Of a stretch of 64,000 nucleotides of DNA, positions 24,842 to 37,170 are shown in pieces. The notes beneath the pieces are model-generated. The model was not told the DNA's origin and made no database searches. It worked only from the letters and a program-made list of their open reading frames with translations. Both the position numbers and the translations under genes were made by a program. Numbering within the stretch: the first letter of the stretch is position 1; each line of letters begins with the position of its first letter. Origin of the DNA: Parietaria judaica (taxonomy: Eukaryota > Streptophyta > Magnoliopsida > Rosales > Urticaceae); contig OX940861.1 of assembly GCA_954871525.1 (NCBI GenBank), forward strand, positions 36,593,201 to 36,657,200, written 5' to 3'.

Positions 24842-24963
24842 CACGTGGTTATAGTGCGTGTGGGGTTTTCCATCCTTTTTTGGTTTCATTGATTTTGCTA
24901 AGAATTATTATGAGAGAGAGAGAAAAAGACCGTATTACTATTGGCTTTTTTGGCCTATAAAAA
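24842..24963 (+). promoter_or_regulatory. Putative NPF promoter: G-box/ABRE core and TATA box
   Basis: CCACGTGG (core CACGTG 24842-24847) and TATAAAAA (24956-24963) lie about 185 and 70 bases upstream of the ATG at 25028, with a GA run (24911-24922) between them. CACGTG is the binding core for bHLH and bZIP factors and for ABA-response factors; whether it is used here is inference. Confidence 0.5.
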
Positions 24964-25027
24964 CCATGTATGTCTTTCATTCACCCATATTCAAACATCA
25001 TCAACAAACAAACGCCTCTTAAGAAAT

Positions 25028-27920
25028 ATGGATGCCGTGAAAAGGCAAGAGACGAGAGATCACTACTCGTGTAAAGAAGAGAATCTGTCGAGTGTTGAGA
25101 ATAATAGCTCGGCCATGGCGGCTCATGACAACTCCGTTGACTGGAGAGGACGACCCTCCAACCCTCAAATCCATGGTGGCATGAGAGCTGCCTCTTTTGT
25201 CCTTGGTATGTATATGTGTGTGTGTATCTATATATCTTATCCAGCCATCAAATCCATGGTGATATATATATATATAGCTTTCTTATCTTATCTGTGTCTT
25301 TCTTCAATTTCCCATCAATTGTGTGTTTGTCCATATATATTTACTACCGAATTTAGCATGCCCTAGCTGCTACTTAAAGCTCTCATCAGATCCAACAAAG
25401 CAACATGATTGCTAAAAATATCGCATGTTTGCTACATAGCTACATGAGCAATTAAGCAAATTATTATAAGCCTCTCTCTTTTGAGAAGAGGACTAGCTAG
25501 TCCAACCAGGGCAATGATTTCGGTCTCTTTATAAATTAATATTATTACGATTAATGAGTATTATTTTATCCAAATTAATTCAGATTATTAATTTAATGAA
25601 ATTCCAGATTATTAACATGTATAATATGATTTATTATATGTAGTGAAGTGGGCATGGCATTGACATGATTATATATGTTGACACCAAGTTTGACTCTCTC
25701 TCAATCTTTATATATAGTGGCATGAATAATATATTTATTGATATTGTGCAGGGCTTCAGAGCTTTGAGATAATGGCAATAGCGGCAGTGGGAAACAACCT
25801 TATAACATATGTGATCAATGAAATGCACTTCTCTTTGTCAAAGTCAGCGAATGTGGTGACTAACTTTGTTGGCACTGTTTTCCTTTTGGCTCTTCTCGGT
25901 GGATACCTCTCCGACTCCTATCTTGGCAGCTTCTGGACCATGCTCATCTTCGCCTTTGTTGAACTTTCGGTACTCTCTCTCTCTCTCCCTATATATTATA
26001 TTATATTTGTATGTATACATATATATACATATACAAGTCATCTTATGTGTCTCTCTACTATAGCGACAGACAGACATGTACGTATGTCCGTGGCTGAAAC
26101 TTGTGTGATAAGATGAAGCACGCTAGTAAATTACCTTATCCCAACGCAAAGAATCTTTGCCTGCATGCTTTGCGCCCACTATTTTAATTATCGTTTACCA
26201 CACTCTATACCTACTTTCTTATTCTCTTCTCATACCAAATTACTACATGCTCAACGGTATATATATATATATATATGATTGATACTTGATTGATACCACC
26301 GTACATGCTCAACCACTCTTTACATGCATGCATGGATCTCCGCAGGGTTTCATACTGCTCTCAGTCCAAGCTCACCTCCCTCAGCTGAAGCCGCCGAAAT
26401 GCGACATGGCGAGCGGCGAGGCCTGCGAGGAAGCGAGCGGCTTCAAGGCGCTGATATTCTTTCTCGCTCTCTATTTGGTTGCGCTCGGAAGCGGCTGCGT
26501 GAAGCCGAACATGATCGCTCACGGTGCCGACCAGTTCAGCCCCGACGGCGAAAAGCAGGCGAAGAAGCTGGCCACCTACTTCAACGCCGCGTACTTCGCA
26601 TTCTCCGTCGGAGAGCTCATCGCTCTGACGGTTCTCGTTTGGGTGCAGACTCACTCCGGCATGGACGTGGGATTCGGCGTCTCTGCGGCCGCCATGGCGA
26701 TGGGGCTCATCAGCTTAGTGTCCGGTGTTCTGTATTACCGGAATAAGCCTCCGCAAGGAAGCATTTTCTCTCCCGTCGCTAGGGTAACTTTCTCTTGCTA
26801 TATATACATATATACATATATGTATATACATTTATATATGTACATATATTTTTATGTATTAATATTGAATTTGATCCCCCACAACATATAAATATTCGAA
26901 AATCTCTTGTCGTGCATTTTTTTTATAAAAGAATATTCTACTTTTTATTAATTGTAGTTTTTTTTTTATATATATATCACATAAGAATATCGCATGTGAA
27001 CTTTGTTTTCTATATATATATACATATGTGTGTGTGTATATATATCATCAGATCATGGTTATACTATAATTTTAGTAATTAATTAAATAGTTATATTAGG
27101 GTATTATATTTCTCTTGCTATTATAATATGAATATACCCTATTGATTGGTTTCCGATATGCTTTTATTTTTTACTTTATTAGATTATGACATGCAAGATT
27201 CCGGGTGAACATTGTTTGCTATATTATATATATGCAATTTGTAGTTATATGATTATATAAGTAGTGGCTAATTGTTTTTATCGCTGGACTATTGGAACGT
27301 GTCATGATTTGTTGTCCGATCTCAAAAGATTTGAAGAGCGTAGTATGTTGAATATTGTGTTGTACTATTGGTTTTGTTGGTCAAATATAATCCACATGTG
27401 GTGTTTGCCAACTTTCTCGTATACTATATAAATTATATAAATATATATATATTATATATGTACATACATATGGTTAATAATTTTTGGGAGACATATATGA
27501 ATAATGCAGGTTTTTGTGGGTGCAATTCTTAAGAGAAAGCAAGTTGCTCCATCGAACATGACCCAAATAGTTCACCATGGAAGTCAAAGCATCAACTTTG
27601 TGAATGGGAGCACTGCTTCTTTCTCATCTGACGATGCCGTTAATGCTCTTCACACCAAAAACTTCAGGTAATAAAATAGTTCGAAAGTAAATTTATTTAT
27701 TTATTATTTTTGCATGTTTTTCTTGTTTATTATCACATAAAGAAGAGAGAAAGTGACAGTGCACTGAGTAAAATACCATGACGTACGTATTATTAAATGT
27801 GAAACGTAAAATACTCCTACTTATTATCGCATAACCATATAACATATCCCACGTCATAAACAATCCAAGTGACCTTGTTTATCTTATCATATGCTTCCAT
27901 GAATATTACGATAAACACGT

Positions 27921-27956
<36 letters not shown>

Positions 27957-29041
27957 GCATATAAGAGATAAATTCCCAATTATATTATTATCGTACAAGC
28001 CAACTCAACAACCCTAATCTTTCCTTGACCAAAAAACAAAACAACCCTAATCTTACCGAACATGAACATATACAAAACATGCACTTTTTTCTATTGTATC
28101 ATAGCGTTTTTTCAGCTAATTAATTAAGTTCAAATGTATTATGAATCTTCAGATTCTTGGACAAAGCGTGTCTCCAAACCCTGGACAGCACGAAGGAAAC
28201 CCCGTGGTGTCAATGCACGGCGAGCGAAGTGGAGCAAGTGAAGACGCTGCTCTCCGTCGTCCCAATCTTTGCATGCACCATCATCTTCAACACCATCCTC
28301 GCGCAGCTCCAGACATTCTCCGTCCAGCAAGGCGCCGCCATGGACGGACGCCTTGGCGACTCCTTCTCTGTCCCGCCCGCATCACTCCAAGCCATCCCCT
28401 ATGCGATGCTCATCTTTGCCGTCCCGCTCTACGATGCACTCGTTGTGCCCCTCACGCGCCGCCTCACTGGCCATGCCTCCGGGATCTCCCCGCTCCTCCG
28501 AATCGGGCTCGGCCTCTTCCTCGCCACGTTCTCCATGGTCGCTGCTGCGGTCGTCGAGCGGAAGCGTCAAAATTCTGCCGAGAGGATCTCGATCTTTTGG
28601 ATCGCGCCACAGTTCTTGATATTTGGGTTGTCGGAGATGTTCACGGCTGTGGGGCTCATTGAGTTCTTCTACACGAGGTCGATCAAAGGCATGCAGTCTT
28701 TCTTGACCGCCATGACGTACTGCTCGTATTCCTTCGGATTCTACCTAAGCTCGATCTTGGTCTCACTCGTGAACAAGATCACTTCTCACTCGTCCAACAA
28801 TGGTGTCGGCTGGCTCGGTGACAACGATCTCGACAAGGACAGGCTTGACTTGTTCTACTGGCTTCTCACAATCCTCAGCTTCCTCAACTTCCTGAACTAC
28901 CTCTTTTGGTCTCGTTGGTATTCGAATAATTTGTCTCCTTCGTCGAGTGGTGCCGAGATTTGTGACGTTACTAAGCGTCGTAGCTTCAAACCTTTGAAGA
29001 TTAGTAGCAATGTCCCTTTAGAGGGTGATAATGTGTCTTGA
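25028..29041 (+). CDS. NRT1/PTR family (NPF4-type) transporter
   Basis: Five exons: 25028-25205, 25752-25969, 26346-26783, 27510-27667 and 28153-29041 (TGA), all with GT-AG introns, giving 626 residues, within the usual NPF length. The protein is a plasma-membrane-type major facilitator with about 12 membrane helices and a long charged loop (exon 4 and early exon 5) between the two six-helix halves. The NPF signatures GGYLSDSYLG (helix 2-3 region) and NAAYFAFSVGELIALTVLV (helix 5) place it in the family; FEIMAIAAVGNNLITYV in helix 1 resembles the NPF4.3/4.4 branch (Arabidopsis NRT1.13/NRT1.14). Relatives move nitrate, abscisic acid or peptides. The proton-coupling ExxE[R/K] motif is degenerate (Q62-S-F-E-I66) and the proline aligned with CHL1 Pro492 is Ile (about residue 508). 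Substrate is not predictable. The start is the first ATG that gives a normal NPF N-terminus. Confidence 0.93.
25525..25610. mobile_element. Short TIR remnant in NPF intron 1
   Basis: TCTCTTTATAAATTAATA on the left and ATTATTAATTTAATGAAAT on the right are inverted and match the termini of the element at 15054-15816. It is probably a deletion derivative of about 90 bp inside intron 1. Confidence 0.5.
27927..27953. repeat. TA microsatellite in NPF intron 4
   Basis: About 12 tandem TA units within the last intron of the NPF gene. Other TA runs occur in introns 2 and 3. Confidence 0.8.
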
Positions 29042-30052
29042 TTACGGATTGGTTTTAGTACTGAGGGAGGGACAAAAGAATCTAATCTTATATGCTTTGT
29101 ATAATAATGTTGCTAGATTTTTTGTATCTGGCTGGCTATATATTTATATATATATACTAGGGTTTGTAACATATTATTTAGTAGTCAAAGTAGTTAATCA
29201 CACTAGGAATGTCGGTCAAAGTTGGTCAAAGGGCTTAACTAGTGTATAGAAATCTATCCTTATCAAACCATGTAACTAATTTAAGGTGATGGTAATAAAG
29301 GCTATATATAGCTACATCCATTTAGCTTCTTTCTTATCATCCATCAAAGTAATATATTTTTTATTAGTGAAATATATAATCTTCTAATATGGTTTGTATT
29401 GAAATAATAATGCTAGATTCTTTTAATCTTGCTAGTGGCTATAGTAGGGTTTGTCTAATTGTAACATAGTTTTTATTTGTCAAAGTCTTTATCATTGAAG
29501 AAATAGTGGTCAAAGGTCTTTCAAAGCTTAGCTAGTATTATTAGAATGCTGTATATATAGATATTGAATATATACTAATTAAAGATGTAATTTATAGATG
29601 AGGACATAAGGTGATGATCCAATTCCAAATAGACGTGGCATAGCTTCTTCCATGTAGATTCTTTCTTTCAATTCGCTGGATTAAGATATATATGTTGGAC
29701 CAGTAGGGTTTTGTCATGTAAAATATAATTTAGGAAGTGTACATACCAAAAAGTAAAGGTAGCGGCATATATCCCAAAAAAAAATTAACGGAAACGTGAT
29801 GCAAAAGTATGTACCGTTGATAACTTAGTTTTACGGACCTTCAGTAAATTTTTTCCGTTAATTGCCAAGTGTTATACCGAGAATAATCGTTGGTTGAAGT
29901 CTCTCGTAACGTTGTATAGAAATTTAATAAATCTAATTAGCATAAGGTGGCAGCTATAGCAAAGAGCTAGATATCCATTAAGCTTCTTCTTTCTTTTGTT
30001 TCTTTTCTTTGATTAAAGAAATATATGTTGTAGTAGTGGCAATTGCAAGTGA
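29042..30052. other. NPF 3' UTR and AT-rich intergenic DNA
   Basis: Two similar blocks (29040-29260 and 29380-29540) share TAATAATGCTAGATT, TAGGGTTTGT and TTGGTCAAAG-like phrases, so the 3' UTR region appears duplicated in tandem with decay. A GCGGCATATATCCC string at 29762 is a scrap of the dispersed GCGGCAAAA family. Confidence 0.45.
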
Positions 30053-30482
30053 TCATGTGGCTTGTGATCCTATAGATTTGCTTATAACATTCTTAATTGC
30101 GCAACAAACCCCATAGATGATATAAATATTGTTGATGTTGAAGCAATAATCAATGGGGAAATATAAGATGACACACTTTTGGAGGACCAAGTAATATTGT
30201 GTTGAGTCATGAGTGACAAGGACACATGTGAGAGATTTTAAAGTCTTGATGAGGCCATGTTTGACACGATTCATTGCACTAAGCGAGTGTGAGTTGGCCA
30301 TAGTCCCCTTGATCATAGCTAGGTGCATTTTCGTCATTTACTGTTTGGGAGACAAGAAAGGAGCTTAGTGGTGTTAGAGTAGCAATAGTTAGTGCTTTCT
30401 TGCTTGAAACAAATATAGTGCTTTCAAGGAGATCTAATGATGCATGCATATATATATATAGTATATACATATATATATTCAT
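30053..30482 (-). other. Unclassified minus-strand low-AT stretch, possible transcript
   Basis: Two overlapping minus-strand frames (30279-30482, 67 codons; 30053-30337, 94 codons) have more even base use than their surroundings, and the second continues where the first stops in another frame. I recognise no domain. It may be a broken gene, a non-coding transcript or chance. Confidence 0.25.
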
Positions 30483-30769
30483 CTAAATAATCAAAATATA
30501 TATTATCCTTATTTAAATTTTGCTCAAACCCTTAAATTCCAATATACATTTTAAAATTATCAATTTGCTAGCACTTTCTTAAACTTTGATTTAAGAAAAA
30601 AAAAATCACGAGATCATACACAATATATATGACGCGTATTATATAAAATATGATTTAAAAATATTTTACACAATCTAGTAAGAGTATTGTGGCTATTGTT
30701 ATAAATCATTAAGATTTTTTGAATGTCATTGAAAGTAAGGCTTGTAAATTATTCTCATTCACTCAAAAC

Positions 30770-31811
30770 CAAGGATCAAAATGCCGTTTTGGCCGATAAA
30801 TCGTTTGCCGTTATCGATGGATTAATCGTTTGCCGATGCCGTTATCGACGGAAAACCTATAAAAATTATCGTTTGCCGTTATCGAAACTTATCGAACTTA
30901 TCGATGGATTAATCGTTTGCCGATGGATTTATCGATGGAAAACCTATAAAAAAAATTCAAACATATTTTACACTAAAAACATAACATAAAATACTAATGT
31001 CACAAAATATAAACATAAAAGTCTCATACAAAATATAAGATATAAGCCACAAACCAAGTCTCATACTAATGTAGCCAAACATAAACTAAGTCTCATACAA
31101 AATTACAAATACTTTACAAAATATGTAAAATAAATTATTATTTACTTACCAAAATAAATATTTACAAGTCACCAATTATTCTTATATAAAATATGCACTG
31201 CACAATTGATTTCATTTAAAACAAGATTGAACAACTAGCTCAATTTAACAAATTAGCTAAAAATTGTACTTTTGCCGCAATATTTTAGAAAACTTCAAAT
31301 TAAAAAAAAATATTATGCCAACCGATTATTTTTTAAATTATATACAATTTTATAAAACAAAATTACACCAAAATATTCGAGTAACTAGCTCAAATCAACA
31401 ATTTCCGAAACATATGTACTTTTGCCAAAATGATATCACAATTCAGAAAAACTTCAAATTAAAAAAAAAAATTATTCAAACCGATTAGTTTTAAAATTAT
31501 ATGCAATTTTATAAAACGAAATTACACCAAAATATTCGAGTAACTAACTCAAATCAACAATTTTTGAAACATATGTACTTTTGCCACAATGATATCAAAA
31601 TTTTCGAACTTACCCAAATTTGGACGAAAAGTCCTCCGATTATCGCTATTTTGCTCTTGAAAAGTTGCAGCGATAAGTACCAAAGTTTTCGGTTCGAAAA
31701 ATTTCGAAAAGTATAAAACGGCAGCGATTACTAGAGATAAGTTACCGAGAACACCATTTCTTCGATTAATCGAACGATAATCGCTCGATTTTCGCGATTT
31801 TCGGAACCTTG
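30770..31811. mobile_element. hAT-like element with CGATAA-rich ends, TSD CTCAAAAC
   Basis: The 8-bp duplication CTCAAAAC lies at 30762-30769 and 31812-31819. The termini are CAAGGATCAAAATGCCG and, in reverse complement, CAAGGTTCCGAAAATCG. Both subterminal regions are crowded with CGATAA/TTATCG words (about 30795-30925 and 31630-31800), the arrangement of transposase-binding subterminal repeats in hAT elements. The interior has a tandem duplication (31260-31410 and 31415-31600 share ATGTACTTTTGCC and ATTACACCAAAATATTCGAG). No transposase frame. A related decayed copy is at about 60150-60297. Confidence 0.83.
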
Positions 31812-31819
31812 CTCAAAAC

Positions 31820-33213
31820 AATACAATATAATTCATTTACTCAATTTAACTAGAGCTCATTCCATTCTTGATTTCCTGAAATCGTCACACAATTTCCAAA
31901 ATTTAGATTACAATCGGTACCAATCAAACCCTATACTATCACATCAAAAAGTATATTGTTATTAATTTCTAATCCATAATTTATTTTTATTTTTCGTTTT
32001 CACATCTTCATATTATCTACTTTGGCAACCCATACAACTATTTTTATTATTTTTTTACCGGCACACATCCCGAACGACTAGATAGAAGGCCATGCTAACG
32101 AAACAATATGTTAGCGATATGTGCGATCGAATAAAAAAGAAAAGTATACAATGTGCATTAATAGTAATAACTCAATCATATACACCGCAATATTTCTTAT
32201 TATATGACATTATAATGTATAAAATTACATCACAATTCACTCCACAATTTGATGAATAGTATATTGGTACCATAGGTTAACATTATAGAGAAAGTCAAAA
32301 GTGAAGGTGATTCCTCGAAAGAAAGAGATGTTCTCATCTAAAGCTTCTCATGAGTTGTTGTGTAGCCTTTTACGAGCTTTCTATGAAGAAAGACATGTCT
32401 CCAACATGTCTTCTCTGTTGGAGATGGGCCCCAATAATCAACTTTTTTCCAATCCCATTACCAAACACTAATGGAAAAATGTTTCATACAAACCCATGTT
32501 GCCTAAAAGATTAGCATTTGCGAAAATGCTAGGGACCCTTGTAAAACCCTACCAATTCGTGCTTCTTGTATATATGTATATCTATATATACATCGATGTA
32601 TATATAATATCATTCCTTATATTGATCCGAATATCTAGCTTTCAACTCTCCAATATTTTCTTCATGAAATTTAACATTCTTTTTTATCACTCACGCAATG
32701 ACGTATCACTTATGCCAATATTTGTGTTGGAAGGAATATAAAGATATCACGTCACTATGAGTCCTTGCATGACCCATCTTTTTTTCCAAGGAAAGGAAAG
32801 AAACGACGCCTTTTTGTTTGTTGTATTTGTATATCGCCATTATTGATGCTCGGCTGAGCTTCGAGCAAAAGTTGGAGTGTCAGGCAACACAATGAATAGT
32901 GTCACTGTACTGTATCATTCTCCAACCACAAAATCATCCACGCTTTTTGTTCGCTGTTCATGCACTTCTCTCTCTCATGAATACGTGGTGATGATAACAT
33001 TAGTGAAAAGGGTTGAATACTGAATATGAATTGGCACGAAAGTACTCAAGTTACAAATATTACAAGGTATTTAAAATATCCTAGATATCTGAAATAAAAA
33101 GTAGAAAAGCAGCTACAGATAAACGCAATAAAGTCGAAGGGAATAAAAGCAATACACCGAAAATAAAAAGGTAGTAAGAAAGAAGAAAAATAAAAGTTTG
33201 ACACAATTTTCGA
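31820..33213. other. Intergenic DNA, no gene recognised
   Basis: AT-rich DNA followed by a less AT-rich stretch (32270-32990). The plus-strand frame at 32496-32741 has no domain I recognise. CTCTCTCTCATGAAT phrases near 32970 recur near 39380, on the other side of Copia element B. Confidence 0.45.
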
Positions 33214-33339
33214 AAACAGTCGTTTTAGGTTTGCAACTTGTGTTTTTCATTTCATTAACTGACTATGTATTTACAATCTAACGTGCTTAGCACGCTACTA
33301 ATCTAACTTTCTCTACACGTTATTTACAAATTCTCAACA
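33214..33339 (-). repeat. 3' LTR of Copia element B
   Basis: Matches the split 5' LTR from GTTTGCAACTTGTG (33229) to the terminal CA (33338-33339). The first 15 bases are diverged, so the left boundary is approximate. Confidence 0.8.
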
Positions 33340-33356
33340 CTCCCTCTCAAGATGGG
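33340..33356 (-). other. Polypurine tract of Copia element B
   Basis: On the minus strand, CATCTTGAGAGGGAGTG-like purine-rich sequence abuts the 3' LTR. Confidence 0.8.
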
Positions 33357-36300
33357 CAAAAGATATCCATCAAGCCCATCTTGTTACATAATCTCAACTG
33401 ATCTATAGGGCAAAGGCCCTTGGTGAGGCAATCCGCTATTGGCTCTCGTGTACCAATGTGGCTCAGCTTCAGTTCTCCGCTGTCTAGGTGATGTCTGACG
33501 AAGAATCGGTCAATCTCAATGTGTTTGGTTCTGTCGTGTTGCACCGAGTTGTTGGCAATACTAATCGTCGTTTGATTGTCGCACCATAGCTTCATTTGGG
33601 CGCCTTGGTCCATCATCAACTCCTTCAGTAGCATCTTCAACCACAGCTACTCCGCGACACTAGAGGCCATTGCTCGGTATTCAGCCTTCGTTGTAGATCT
33701 TGCTACGACTGAATGCTTCTTGCTCTTCCAAGACACCAGGTTACCGCCGAAAAACATACAATACCCGGATGTAGACTTCCTATCGTCGGCACAACTAGCC
33801 CAATATGCATCATAATAGCCCTCAACCTTGAGATGGTTGTTCTTCTCGAAAAGCAACCCTTTTCCCGGAGCTCTCTTCAGGTATCGAAGAATCCGATATA
33901 CTGCAGTCATATGTCCATCTCTCAGATCATGCATGTAGCGGCTCACCACGCTCACAGCAAATGAAACATCCGTACGAATATGACACAAGTATATCAAACG
34001 GCCCACTAGCCTCTGGTATCTCTCACGATCAACTGGCTTCCCCGACTCGGCACTCAACTTGGTCTTTTGATTAATCGGAGAGATCGGAGAGGTCGCGGGC
34101 TTGCATCCTAGCATCCCGGTTTCTGTAAGAAGATCTAGGGTATACTTCCTTTGGTTTAGGACTATTCCCTTTGCTCCTCGAACCACCTCAATCCCCAGGA
34201 AATATTTCAGCCCCCCCCCCCCCCCCCCCCAATAGATCCTTCACTTCAAACTGTCTTCCGAGTCTCTCCTTCAGCCGAGTGATTTCACCCTCATCATCAC
34301 CTGTGATGATTATATCGTCCACATATACCGCCAATATAGTGGTCCGATCTGCTCGCCGTTAATGGAAGACCGTGTGGTCAGCGTTGATCTGCACATATCC
34401 AATGTCTATCATTGCCTTTTTTAATCGATCAAACCAGGCTCTCAGAGATTGCTTCAAGCCATACAACTTCTTTAGCCTAACCCACTTTTCCTATTGTCTG
34501 TTGGGTCTCAAAACCCGGTGGTATCTTCATGTACACTTCTTCCATCAAGTCTCTGTAAAGAAACACATTCTTCACATCAAGTTGGTGCAGCTTCCATCCA
34601 CGATTGGCTGCCACCGACGCAAGAGTCCTCACCGTACTCATCTTCGCCACCGGTGCGAATGTCTCGTCATAGTCGATACCGTACGTCTGACTATACCCCT
34701 TCGCAACTAACCGTGCCTTGTAGCGCTCAATGCGCCCTTCCGGGTTCTGCTTGACTGTGAATACCCATCTACATCCCATAGTCTTTTTCCGTGCTTGTAG
34801 CGAGACAAGATCCCACGTCTTGTTCTTCTCCAAGGCATCGAGTTCTTCCTTCATCGCAGTTTTCCACTTCGGATCCACCTTTGCTTGTTGCCATGTCTTG
34901 GGAATAGTGACTGCATCCAAAGACGTGAACATTGCCCGAGCTTCCGGTGCAAAGTTCTCATACGAGACATAATCTCCAATGTCGTTGCCATATCTGTTCA
35001 GAGGACGTCCTCCATTACTTCGTGAACTCCTCCGCAAAGTAGCTTCCACTAGTGTAGATGGTTCGGGCATTGTCTGATCCCGTTGTCTCCTCCTCGTATA
35101 CACCTTCAGCTCCCCCTGAGCTGGACCATCTCTCCCCACGTTCTTCTCTGTTGGTTCCTCCTGAACCGTAATTCTATACCCGGGAGCACTCACCTCCCCC
35201 TGAGTCAGAGCCCTATCTATCTCCGCGTATGTCTCAGTTTCCTGGATTGTCTCCTCATTCTCTGACCCTGTCACCGGCTCCTCAGTCTCTGATTCTAAGC
35301 TCGAATCATACGAGACCGGACATCTCACCACTGTCACCGTACATGCTCACAATTTGTCGCTTCTCGACAGGGCTCCAGAATACATACTATTTCTGAGTAG
35401 GAGAGTATCCTACAAAGATACACTTCACGGCTCTATGATCCAACTTCCCGACTGTTAGCCTGTTGTCCTTAACAAAGCATACACATCCAAAGACTTTGTT
35501 GGGAACGAGTCCTTCGGTATCTAATCCCAGCATCTCCCGTGGTGTTTTTCCATCTAACACCCTTTAAGGCATCTTATTCACTAAGTACGCCGCTGTCATC
35601 ACAGCTTCCCCCCACAAGTACTTTCGAACATTCTTCTCGATCATCATACACCTAGCTATCTCGAGAAGGTGCCGGTTCTTTCTTTCTGCAACTCCCATAT
35701 GTGCTGAGGTATATGGACACATGGTCTGATGCTCTATCCCATATGAGGATAGATATTCTATAAATGCGTTGTTAATATACTCCGTCCCATTATTTGATCG
35801 CAATGTCTTGAACTGAATGATATCGGGATACTAACACTCTCAAAACAGCACTGTAACGTGTTTGAACCTTTCTATGAAAGTCTTTGAAGCAAGTAAGCAC
35901 TTCACTTTTACTTTTCATCAGATATAACCAAGTGACACGAGTATGACAATCAATAAATGTCACAAAGTAGCGATACCTGTGTATTGAGGTCGTAGGACAC
36001 GGTCTCCATACATATGAATGAATCAAGTCAAACGGCTGAAGACTCCTTTTTCCCGAGCTGACATAGGAGCTTCGGGTATGTTTTCCAAATTCACATTAAT
36101 CACATACGAGTTTCCTTTTGTCAGGCTTTTCATACAATGACGGATATAACATCTTCATACAAGGTTCCAAAAGATGGATGTCCCATGCGTTGGTGATATA
36201 ACATCAACTCGTCTTCCGGACTTGTGTTGGACATCTTCATGTTTTCTTTCTCTACAATGGACGCCAACGCTGCATCTATACCTCCTCGGTCCATGTACTA

Positions 36301-37170
36301 CAACTCATTACTCCAAGTCGAAGTCCTAAGTATTCGGTTGGTTCCTTTTTCTTTAAACACCACCTTGGAAATGTCAAACGTCACTCTACAATTCAATTGG
36401 AGTATAATGACACTGATAGACAAAAGGCTTACTGGGAACGACGGAGCATTCAAAACATTTGTCAACGTCATACGGTTGGTGCACTCAACTATACATTTTC
36501 CAATTATAGGTTGGAATGTGTCATCAGCAGTTTGTATCTTCTCAGGAATTGCTAGTTGGGTATAGTCAGTGAGCTCACTCGCACTGCCAGTCACATGTCG
36601 AGTAGCACCCGAATCCATTATCCAATGTTTTCCTCGTGTAGCATGACTGGAAGATAGAGCCTCACCAACGTAAGAGTCTATGAACTTCTCATCCTTACTC
36701 ACACAGGAAAGACCCTCTTCAGTTGTGCGCTTCTTGCTTGCATACTTCGCCAGCCTGTAGTTTCTAAACATCTCGCGAACATCACTCTCGGTGACGAGCA
36801 GTTTCGTGTCTTCCTCTTTATCGTGCCCAAAAGTCAAATGTTCCCGATGGCTACCATTGTAACCACTTCTACCACCACGCCCAAAGTTTCCAAACTGGCC
36901 ACATCTTCGGGTACCAAACTGTTCACGGTTGCTATACTCTATCTCCTTCACTGTCTTCGGACATGCCGATCTCAGGTGACCAATCACACCACAGCTGTAA
37001 CATTGTCGAGTTTCTCTCTAGATCCCAGTGCCACTTATTCCAACTGTTAGTCCGTGCCTCATACCCGGAGCTTCTCCAGTTTTCCCTCGCCACCATTCTG
37101 AAGTAATTGCCGCCATCCTTTTTTTTTTAACTATTGCCAGATCGTAGCATATGGCTCCCCAGACCCAATC
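33347..37170 (-). pseudogene. Broken Copia gag-pol polyprotein, element B
   Basis: In element order: a zinc knuckle with all ligands (CYSCGVIGHLRSAC, about 36965-37010); a protease with an intact DSGA-type site (about 36595-36625); an integrase (35564-36026); a divergent spacer (34970-35337); RT (34240-34970, with GCRWVFTVK and LDVKN); and RNase H with CDNQTT and KAEYRAMA (33347-34186). A run of 20 C at 34211-34230 lies in the coding region between RT and RNase H, and other frame changes occur near 34480, 35350-35560 and 36030-36300. N-terminal gag is absent. Confidence 0.9.
34211..34230. repeat. Poly-C tract of 20 bases
   Basis: An uninterrupted run of C in the Copia B coding region. It is unusually long for a coding remnant; its length may be uncertain in the assembly. 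Confidence 0.85.

Noticed and set aside
25844..26116. Open frames that run from NPF exon 2 into the intron
   Set aside because: The coding sense ends at the GT donor at 25970; the remainder is CT and TA microsatellite in intron 2.
26324..26746. A 140-codon plus-strand frame in NPF exon 3
   Set aside because: An alternative-frame shadow of the NPF exon; the NPF frame has the family motifs.
33214..33339. A clean target duplication for Copia element B
   Set aside because: The bases outside the right LTR (TTTAT) do not match those outside the left LTR, and the outer end of the left LTR is diverged. I could not claim a duplication.
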